Assembly (NCBI GenBank): GCA_018105865.1
Contig: CM030852.1
Location: 9,250,034 to 9,314,033 of the forward strand
Length of the DNA: 64,000 bases
Direction of reading: 5' to 3'
DNA from: Metaphire vulgaris
Taxonomy: Eukaryota; Annelida; Clitellata; Crassiclitellata; Megascolecidae
Both the position numbers and the translations under genes were made by a program. Positions 55,730-64,000 of this stretch are shown one piece after another. Below the pieces are notes generated by a model. It saw only the letters and a program-made list of their open reading frames with translations. It did no database searches and was not told where the DNA came from. Numbering within the stretch: position 1 is the stretch's first letter; each line of letters opens with the position of its first letter.

Positions 55730-56149
55730 GTTAAACGGTCTACAATGGCATGCCAGTGTTGGCTAAAACTAGTTTTAGGCGGTTTGCGAGGCAGACAATA
55801 AATTTATGGCAATGATTTTAATAACTTCAAGAGACCTACGGCTCCTTTATGTTGCTTTTGTGCGTACGATGATATTTTTCGACTAGGCCTACTGACTTTT
55901 TTGTTAGGTATAAAACTGTCAGAAACCCCAATAGTCGGTGGACATTTATTTTTAAAATTTAGTCAATCGTTACATTTTGCCGGAGGCTTTTAACGCGGCG
56001 TGGTTATGACTCTTATGATCTAGAGTTATAGTTGGGAGTATATCCTCAGTTGGTGCTACGCATACAAAGCATTGAGATCGCGATTTTGGTGCAGTTAGCG
56101 GGGTAAGTTTCTTGTTTATTTTTGAATGGCGTTGGCTGGTGCACTGCAT

Positions 56150-57485
56150 CTACGTATGGATTTTTGTGTGACTACAAAGGATACCATATGACAGGGCAAC
56201 ATATATCGTCGTTTTTGTCCGATTATCATGGTTTTTTGTCACCCGGTTCAGTTGAAAACAGGATGCGGACAACTCGCCCCCAGTAACTCGCCCCCAAAAA
56301 ATCGCCCCAGGTACAACTCGCCCCAGACAATTCGCCCGCAGTAACTCGCTCCTGACAAATGTGTACCAAATTTAAAGAAAATACAATGGGTTAGAAATGT
56401 ACAGTAGTACTTTCTTAATTCTATCTAGATATGGTCAACATTTAATTACAAATTACGGCAAATGTAAAACTAATGCAATCGAAAGATCGAAAGCTAGATA
56501 TGGTAAACAAATAAAGTTAATGTACGAAAAATGTAAAAATAATGAACGAATGTCAACATTTCAAACAAAATGTACAAATGATGGTTAAAGAACAAAATAA
56601 TTATAAGCAATCCTGTTTAAGTAGTCTTTCAGAGTGCGATTTGGAAAATCCTCAACGATACGTTTAACTCAGGCAGCAATTGCAACTGTCCTCATTTGTT
56701 AGCGATCTGGAGATTCGGGGAGGGCGAATTTTCCGCAAAACCTTTTCATTCAGGGGCGAATTTGTCGGGGGCGAGTTACTGGGGGCGACTTTTCCGGGGC
56801 GATGTTGTTGGGGGCGATTTGTCCGTAAACCTTTGAAAACAATGTTACAAACTCACAATGCACATTAAAAATAAAACTATACAGTTTAAGAAACATCCTA
56901 TCAAATTATATTGCTTCATTATATATCCAAAATTAACCATAAATGAACTCTTTTAAAAAGTTTGTTAACTTAGAAAACAAAGCACTGCCGACATCAGACT
57001 AATAAGATTTAAACTAAACTAAGAGGATTTAAACAAAAAACGTCCACAGTTACGATGCATAGGTTCACTGCTCGTTTAGTGAACTGTGCACAGTTAATTT
57101 TAGCATCACTTTAGCATCTTTTTTGGTCTTCGCGTAATTTTCATCTTTTCATCGAAAATGCTTTTCTTTGCCGTAGCCATTTTGCAGAACGTTAACAATA
57201 CAGGGCGTCATTCGATAGACGAATGAAGCGAAGTAAATAAGTAACGTGTGTTTTGAGTTAGCTAGAGTTGCCTATATGGTGAAGACATTTTTGTCCACGT
57301 ATTACAACAGTGTTGGTCTACGCTGGTTAAATGACAGAAATAATGTCGGCATAACTCCCGCCGCATAAGGACGTCGGCAGCCCGACACCACACCGATATT
57401 CTCTCGACGGCGGCGGCGGCTCGCCGATCCTATATTGCCGGCGGCGTCATGCGAAACGTCGGCGGCGACGGCGACGGCTGTGGCT
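56150..57485. mobile_element. Inverted partial copy of the GCC-armed foldback
   Basis: The reverse complement of 37980-38060, 38890-39280 and 39575-39740 is recognisable (ccattttgcagaacgtt, gcactgccgacatcagact, cgtcgtttttgtcc). A GCC-rich arm remains only at the right (57400-57480). The CR1 and MITE insertions of the other copy are absent; a different element is nested at 56260. Confidence 0.75.
56260..56832. mobile_element. Foldback element with TCGCCCC arms
   Basis: Left arm has variable ~15-bp units (GGACAACTCGCCCCCAGTA and kin, 56267-56360); right arm has inverted GGGGGCGATTTGTCC units (56700-56825). Perfect duplication TTGAAAAC (56252-56259, 56833-56840). Layout matches the TU-like element at 41261. 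Confidence 0.88.
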
Positions 57486-58094
57486 ACTTCAGATGTTGCC
57501 TGAAGCTAGTACAAAAATCGATTTGGATTTCTTATCATCATTTAGCGTTGCGTTAAATTGGCCTAAAGCAGGGGCGCCCACAGAAGGGGAAAGAAAGCAA
57601 ATGCTTCATAAAAAACCTAGAGGAGAGGAAATTCCTACCTGAGTTTTGGTATCACGTTAGAGTAGCATATTAATTCGATAGGCCCTCAAATGCCTGTGCA
57701 AATACTGGCTTTACTGCAGTGCAATTTTGTAACTTCACATAAGCTTACCGGTACTCAATTGAAGCTCAAGTTCATTATTATCAGACATTCATAAAATTTT
57801 ATTATTGCCACTTTTACGTACAGTCATTCTAGTTATGCAGAGTGTAAACTTCCTGTTAAACAGAAATAGTTTATAACAAGCCAATAGGCTCACATGAAAT
57901 TTACAATCCGAAGTAGACTACTGCAACTCCCTCCACTATAGCCTTCCAGAGACCTTCATCAACAAATTACAATCCATTCAAGACTGTGAAACAGTGCAAT
58001 TAGAACTGTTAATAATTTGCTTGTTTCAGGCAGTTGCCCTAAGTCATTCAGACCCACCGTCCAACCCAATAGGGAACGAAGGAAGGAAAGAGAG
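57486..58094. other. Intergenic DNA with a small CR1 fragment
   Basis: Mostly AT-rich. At 57905-58000 a CR1-like fragment reads DYCNSLHYSLPETFINKLQS. No exon recognised. Confidence 0.45.
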
Positions 58095-58883
58095 AAGAAG
58101 GAGAAGCCTTAAGTCTAGTCCTTTTGCAGTTGTTGCAGCTTTAATGGACGAAGTAGTTAAGGAAGGCGAAAGAAAGAGACTAAAAATAAATACAAAGAAA
58201 ACATACTACATGGTGATCTCCAAACAAAAAGATACACCAAGATGCCAACTATACATAAATGGACAACTAATAGAGCAAGTAAATGACTTCAAATATTTAG
58301 GAAGTTGGATATCCAGCAATGGGAAATGTGAAAAGGATATAACAAGGATTGCCATGGCAAAATCAGCATTTGTGAAATTAAAACACATCTTAACAAATAA
58401 GAGAATATCAATGGAAACAAGGATAAGGGTGTTGGGAACTTATGTATGGTCGGTATTGCTACACGGCGCAGAAACGTGGTCAATTTCAAAACAGATGAAG
58501 AAAAAATTAGAGGCAGTGGAAATGTGGTTTTTAAGGAGAATGATGAAGGTTTCTTGGACAGAGAAAACATCAAACGAGGAAATTTTGGAAAAGGCAAACT
58601 CAAGAAGGAAATTGTTAAAGACTATAAAGAAAAGACATCTATAATTCTTCGGACACATAATGAGAAAAAAAGGCCTGGAAAACTTAGTCACAACAGGTAA
58701 AGTGATGGGGAAAAGAGCAAGAGGGAGACAAAGATTGACGTTCATCGAAAACTTGCTATGCGACGTGAAAGACAAAATATCAGAAGTAGAACTGCTACAA
58801 GCGACATACGACAGAGAGGAGTGGAAGTCCATGGTCGCCAACGTTGTAAAACAAGGCACCTAAAGAAGAAGAAGAAGAAGAAG
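58095..58883 (+). mobile_element. 5'-truncated LINE, C-terminal ORF portion
   Basis: Long frame KINTKKTYYMVISKQKD, VNDFKYLGSWISSNGKCEKD, LLHGAETWSISKQ, MMKVSWTEKTSNEEILEKA. It is broken by one TAA at 58642 and continues in the same frame as FFGHIMRKKGLENLVTTGK to a TAA at 58861. An (AAG)n tail follows. Downstream of the RT catalytic core only; a member of the Jockey/RTE-like groups, clade not settled. Confidence 0.85.
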
Positions 58884-59309
58884 CTTTAATGCCTCTATAA
58901 AAATGATGTAGGCGTGGCTGTGGGAGAAATCTAATTTTTAAACTAAATACTAAAAGTAACATTTATTTTATTTGCATTTGGATGTGGTCATATTGTCAAT
59001 AGATAATTTGAAGGTAATTTTAAATAGTTTGCCAGCTCAATTACTGCGATATCTCTCTTTAGTTTCAACTTACATCTATTAGTGCTTTGTGGCTGTTGGA
59101 ATTTTCAAGAAATTGAGAATTAGAAGTCACTGGTATGAGACCTATCCTGGTGCACCAAAGTGTGCAATGTAATGTCCAAAATGCACTGAAACTCACTACG
59201 AGCATCTATTGATTTCAAAAATTTTCCGGGGGCCCCGGACCCCATATTTTTTTTCATAAATTTGCAGCGGGGTGTCAATGTCCAGTGTCGAGTGCTGTAC
59301 TGCTAGTTT

Positions 59310-59310
<1 letters not shown>
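58884..59310. other. Intergenic DNA, nothing recognised
   Basis: AT-rich; 'ccgggggccccggaccccat' at about 59226 resembles MITE bodies but has no paired end. Confidence 0.4.
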
Positions 59311-59366
<56 letters not shown>

Positions 59367-59390
59367 TAATAATAATAATAATAATAATAA
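59311..59390. repeat. (AAT)n microsatellite
   Basis: About 26 units with one interruption. Confidence 0.95.
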
Positions 59391-59394
59391 CGTG

Positions 59395-59640
59395 ATGTAG
59401 ATAAATCCCTGCCAGACCCCCGTTTAGGGGTAGAAAAGAGAAGGGTGGACAGGGAAGAGGGAAGCTGCTTCCAACAGCCAGGGGGATGGGCGCCCCTGGC
59501 CTAAAGCTCTCAGACTTGCAACGGTAATCTTGAAGTCATGGGTTCGAATCACTCCTCCATCAAATCAGTAAGTACTGACTTACACTGTAGGAGGCTAACA
59601 TTTTAAAGTCAGTATGAAAAGATTTCCAAAAAACGCATTT
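59395..59640 (+). mobile_element. tRNA-derived SINE-like repeat
   Basis: Contains a possible A box (tggcctaaagctc) and a clear B box GGTTCGAATCA (59543-59553), the RNA polymerase III promoter layout. The following word cactcctccatcaaatcagt is repeated at 61119-61155. Confidence 0.5.
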
Positions 59641-59644
59641 CACA

Positions 59645-60225
59645 GTATCTTCTTTCTTTCCTTCCATCGTTCGATATTGGGTTGGAACGATGGGTCTGAA
59701 TGAGTTTCTTCCACTTCTGTCTGTCTCTTGCTGCTCTGGTCAATTGGATGCAGTTCATTTGCATTTCTTCTGCATCCTCCTTTAAGTTTTCTATTCATGT
59801 TTTTCTTCATCTTCCTTTTCTTCTTGTTTCTTCAACATACTTGTATAGTGCTTTCTTTGGTATTCTTTCTTCCTTCATTCTTTCAACATGACCAAACAGT
59901 TTCAGTCTTCGTTTCTGTATTGATTCAAGTATCGTTTCTTTTTGCTCTGTCTTTTCTCTGATCATTTCATTTCTTATTCTTTGTCTTCTGCTGACTCCTG
60001 CCATTTCCTCTTTAACCAGTTCATTTCTGCAGTCATTAATCTTCATTAGTCTTCGTCTTTCTTCTTTATGGTCCAGAATTCTGATCCAAATAATAGTAGA
60101 CCTATTGGTTTGATCAGTGTACTATATTTCTTTAGTTTTGTTTTCATTTATTATTTTTTTGTTTTTTCCATATATTCTGCAGTTTTTAAAATGCTGCACT
60201 TGTTAATCCAATTCTTTTTATTATG
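59645..60225 (-). mobile_element. LINE 3' fragment
   Basis: The minus strand reads RRQRIRNEMIREKTEQKETI, then RRLKLFGHVERMKEERIPKK and YVEETRRKGR, the C-terminal tail seen in the LINE at 46543 (RRLRWYGHVNRM). No RT catalytic motif remains. Confidence 0.8.
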
Positions 60226-60470
60226 ACTTCTTCGAAGAAGACACAATTTCACAAATTCACAGTATGATTAATTTTCAAAGCTATATTACGCATTAATAGG
60301 GCCTATTTTTGCAAAACAATTTTTGTTGTCGAAAAACAAGGCTAGCGCACGACTAACGGGTCGGGAGGTTTGCTTACGGGCCAGCGACCAAACCGTTGTT
60401 CAGTCTAATAACAACTGAAACTTCATACCTCGGATGTAGATGCAAATATAACCCCTGTTTTAGGCATTGC

Positions 60471-60787
60471 CAGTGGCGGTTTTCTGAGAATTCTTCGTGG
60501 AGGATGCAAACATTTTTAGGAAGTTGGTGGGGATGCAGTGAATTTATAGGAAGTTGGTGGGGTGAAGGGAGGATGAAATGAAATCCCGAAAAAGATTGTC
60601 AAGCAAAAAATGGTCATTAACAATGTTTTCCCCCAACAAATGTACAGAAAAGTTCCTGAAAAAGGCTGAAAAAGGGTCATCAGCTCTGTTTTGTTTACAG
60701 ATACCCAGCGTCAAACGCTGATGACAAGGCAATAAAAGCTCGGTTGGGGGTGCATTCCCAGTCATTCCCAACGTGGAACTGCCACTG
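60471..60787. mobile_element. hAT-type MITE (CAGTGGCGGTT family)
   Basis: CAGTGGCGGTTTTCTGAGAA...GTGGAACTGCCACTG; flanks GGCATTGC / GGCATTCC. Holds a small internal duplication (ttttaggaagttggtgggg, 60510-60562) and the word GTCAAGCAAAAAATGGTCAT. Confidence 0.88.
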
Positions 60788-60852
60788 GGCATTCCCATCA
60801 ACACATTGACTGTAGGACCTAAATTGACAATTTCCATATATCCATGTTCCTA

Positions 60853-61105
60853 CAGAGATGTCCATAGGTTGGTTTAACCCATGGGTTGGGTTGGATTGGG
60901 TTGAGTTGGGTCAGACTTTCTTTTCCATATTAATGGTGGGTTGGGTTGGGTCAGAAAATAAGTCACGATTTAAGAAACTGTATTGTATTACAGTGGGTTG
61001 GGTTGGGTCAAGTAAACCTATTGTCGGCATGGGTTGGGTTGGGTTGGAGATTTGATGGGTTGGGTTGGATTTGGTTCTAAAAAAATGGACCCATGGACAT
61101 CTCTG
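60853..61105. mobile_element. hAT-type element with GGGTT-repeat body
   Basis: CAGAGATGTCCATAGG...CCCATGGACATCTCTG with perfect duplication TGTTCCTA (60845-60852, 61106-61113). The body is largely gggttgggtt units. Confidence 0.92.
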
Positions 61106-61293
61106 TGTTCCTATTCTCGCACTCCTCCATCAAATCAGTAAGTACTGACTTACCTTGATGTCTTGCATGTATTTGGAGATGTATTATACAGAATATTACA
61201 GAAACAGCGGAAATTATTGCAACAATGTTTAAAAGTTTATCACACGTTGCATATTGACGGCAAGAATGACAGATCGAAAAAAGCAGACACCAA

Positions 61294-61537
<244 letters not shown>

Positions 61538-61560
61538 TGATTTTAAGTGGTGTAGGAGGC

Positions 61561-62138
61561 TATGAAAAAATGTCAACAAACTTTTATGATTCGGCAAAAG
61601 AATCGATGACAATGGAGATAATGCCTTTTCTGGACCATTTAAGGTCAACTGCCTTTGAATGCCAGACTTTGACTTGAATCCGATTTTCAGAAATTCTGAA
61701 ACCATGTTTCAAAGTGTCTTTGAGGGGCCAAAAAAGTATCCGATCGGAGTCAATTCAGTGCCACTGTATCATTCGCCGCACTGCATTAATAAGGTTCAGG
61801 CGAAGACAAGAATGAATGCATGCTCTAGTATAGGACCTATCCATTTGCTGAGCATTTTCTAAGATGCGTACAAAAGTAATTTGACTCGATGTACAATGTT
61901 AAGACCCTCGCGACTATAGATAGGCCTATACGGTAGTAGCCTATACACGCCCACAACTTCTGAGAATTAACAAACGCGTTTGGTTTCATATTCACTGAAA
62001 AGATTCGTCACTGGAAATAACAGAAAGACGCTCCTACGCGAATTCCCAAGTTATTTGCCTACATTTTGTTGGTACAGATTTCGTTCACAATATCCAAGTT
62101 CAGTTGTATCGTTAACTGCAAATGAACAAACCCGGATA
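61561..62138. other. Intergenic DNA, no gene recognised
   Basis: Frames of 60-67 codons at 61659-61862 and 61980-62162 show no domain or signal. Confidence 0.4.
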
Positions 62139-62146
62139 GTACGTGA

Positions 62147-62308
62147 ACAGCAGCTATTCTAGTCACCTAGACATGAGGTGTTAAAATTTTGGGGGAGACA
62201 GACATTGGGGAGGTCATACTACTTGCCAAAATGTCCAAATTTTGGGGGAGAAAATTTCAAACTTTGGGAGGGGGAATTCCCCTCAGAGAAGGCCTAGAAT
62301 AAACACTG
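62147..62308. mobile_element. MITE, CAGTGTTTATTCTAG family
   Basis: Diverged left end ACAGCAGCTATTCTAG, right end GGCCTAGAATAAACACTG; duplication GTACGTGA (62139-62146, 62309-62316). Confidence 0.85.
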
Positions 62309-63590
62309 GTACGTGAAATTGAGTCACTGGCATTAATGCTTTAAATTGAAAAAATCCATGACCTTATCCATGATCCTTGAAAGAAAGAGTTGACTATCTC
62401 CTGGAGGATTAAGATTTTGCCTAAGAACAACTGTTACAAAATACATTATTAAAATGACGCCATCTTAGGTTTTGCTCGCGAATACAAGCCGCCTTTAACA
62501 AAAATTACAAATTCAATCAATCAATCAATCAATCAAATAAGTTCATTTCTCAACATCCTGTTGAATACAAGTCAAGAAAAGAAAAAGGCTTAACTTGACT
62601 AGGAGTAAAAAATCAAATTATATATAACTCAAATTATATATAAATCATGAATGTCCAAAATTTGGACAGACTTGACAAAGCTTCGTAAATAGATGCATAT
62701 GGAAAATCACAGGGATCTGGTGGCCGAACAAAATCAGCATTGAAGAACTGTGTAAAAAGACATCACAAGAACCGTTAGATGAAGAATTCAGAAAAATAAA
62801 ATGGATATGGCCTAGGACATACTCAGGACCATTTTCCATCTTTTTATGAACTTTTTTGCTTGTCAGCACGATTTGGAAGGGAGTTAACTTCTTTTATTTT
62901 TTTAATTTTTTGCTTGTCAGAGAAATGGACATGGCCTAGGACATACTCAGGAAAAATAGGAGGCTGCAACTAGATTTTTTACATCTTTTTGATGAACTTT
63001 TTTTGCTTGTCAGCACGATTTGGAAGGGAGATAACCTTTTTTTATTTTATGAAAATTTTGTGCTCGTCAGAGATTTTCAGTATAGGCGACGACCTGTTTT
63101 ATCAGCCCCAGGCCCACTCGGACCTTAATCCAGCCATGGACATACTCTCAGAAAACCAACAGAAAACATCACAAGACAAATGCTGACAATGGAGCTACCA
63201 AAGAAAAAGAAAAAAGAGTAAGACCGCAAAATACATGGAAAAGATCATTAGAAAAAGAGCAGAAAGAAAATGTGTTTCCATACATTTTTTGGGCGCGGTT
63301 TTTGGGGTCAACCCCCTTTTTGCTGCCGACCCAAAATAATTTCTAAGCGCCATAAAATCATAAACCATTTGTTGTTTAATGTATGAGATTACCCAACTGG
63401 GGGCACTTTTGCTTAAAATGTGTAAAGATGTAAGGAGACGACGTTTTTTGCTTGTGAGCACATCTGAAAGGAAGAACTCACGAGAAGAAAGATGAGTATG
63501 ACCTGTTTTTTTGCTAGTCAAGATTTTTCGAAGTTGGTTATGATTAAAACTAAAACCACCTAAATCTTGGCTACGCCACTGATAGAGATT
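62309..63590. other. Repeat-derived DNA with local duplications
   Basis: Contains an (AATC)n run (62512-62536), two tandem copies of a roughly 135-bp unit (about 62800-62930 and 62925-63060: atggcctaggacatactcag, ttttgcttgtcagcacgatt), and a hAT-like right end CTACGCCACTG at about 63580. The 152-codon minus frame (63195-63653) runs through this repeat material. Confidence 0.5.
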
Positions 63591-63759
63591 GAAACTTGTT
63601 TTCGGCCGTTTGACCATCTTGACCAACAATGCGTTCGTCCTGATGCGGTTCATTGTTGCGTCGCGTATTCTACAGCGCAGCCATTTTGTTTATGGCCAAA
63701 CGAAACGGAGACTTTAGCGACTACAGGGCCATGTGCACTCATGCGCTACTCACCTCACG

Positions 63760-63985
63760 GATTGACCAATGACTTTTACAGTATGTTTGCTCATTAATAT
63801 CTAATGCGTGCCTGTTTTAACGTTCGGCCGGAAACTGTCCAGACAGTTCAATTATTATAAATAGCTAAACGATGAAGCAGCTGACAGATCTGCTTCTCTT
63901 TTGCAATTGAACAGCGTTGAGCTGCGTGTGAAGGAATCAACGCACAAACTTGATACAGACGAAGCAATCATCGCATAAGTCAAAG
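63760..63985 (+). promoter_or_regulatory. Candidate TATA promoter and untranslated first exon
   Basis: TATAAATAG at 63856-63864 with a CCAAT at about 63763 upstream. A start site would fall near 63885-63895. The sequence then runs to AAG|GTATGG at 63985/63986, a plausible donor, with no long ORF, as in a 5' untranslated exon. The gene itself would lie beyond the window. Confidence 0.35.
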
Positions 63986-64000
63986 GTATGGACATCAGTA

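Noticed and set aside
59500..59560. tRNA gene around the B box at 59543
   Set aside because: No complete cloverleaf could be drawn and the flanks belong to a dispersed repeat.
63195..63653. 152-codon minus-strand frame
   Set aside because: It includes a hAT-type end (WRSQDLGG over the terminus) and MITE interior words; no domain.

Overview
The window looks like repeat-rich nuclear DNA from a marine invertebrate deuterostome, most likely an echinoderm. The coding content is sparse, and exons are short, phase-1 and separated by kilobases. Recognisable domains are a fucolectin/F5-8C-type lectin fold, PAN/apple, WSC and EGF. Between exons lie hAT elements with 8-bp target duplications, CR1-like and other LINE tails, a 5S-derived SINE, and foldback elements with 15-bp tandem arms that recall the TU elements described in sea urchins. 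The organism assignment is inference. Most long open frames are microsatellite or minisatellite artefacts.

Region 1 (about 1-5,790) is intergenic, made of stacked hAT MITEs (two pairs inserted side by side), a mariner-like remnant and a long compound CTG repeat. Region 2 (about 5,790-26,955) is a tandem segmental duplication on the minus strand. Unit B (about 19,375-26,955) carries an apparently intact four-exon gene for a secreted 276-residue protein: signal peptide, FTP-type lectin domain, PAN/apple domain. Unit A (about 5,790-17,320) carries its paralogue, broken by a 5-nt frameshift, a premature stop and a 5'-inverted LINE inserted in exon 2. Unit A also gained a 5-kb non-coding LTR retrotransposon that sits inside a hAT MITE; unit B preserves the empty site.

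Region 3 (about 28.3-50.2 kb) holds a plus-strand gene for a probable cell-surface receptor: signal peptide exon, WSC domain (two exons), EGF-like exon, three calcium-binding EGF exons, part of a transmembrane segment, and a cytoplasmic exon with tyrosine motifs spaced like an ITAM. A second copy of the cytoplasmic exon at 50.1 kb ends in a stop and has lost every tyrosine. One membrane-region exon seems to be missing from the model. The introns are filled by nested transposons, including a three-deep nest at 41-42 kb, a GC-armed foldback at 37.9-39.9 kb and a roughly 3.9-kb nest between the two tail exons.

Region 4 (about 50.2-64 kb) is again mostly mobile DNA: hAT elements (one with a transposase fragment), a mariner remnant, LINE tails, SINE pieces and microsatellites. 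It ends in a candidate TATA promoter and first exon at 63.86-63.99 kb. The lectin and the receptor both have extracellular recognition domains, but nothing in the sequence shows that they act together. All coordinates and alignments were worked out by eye.
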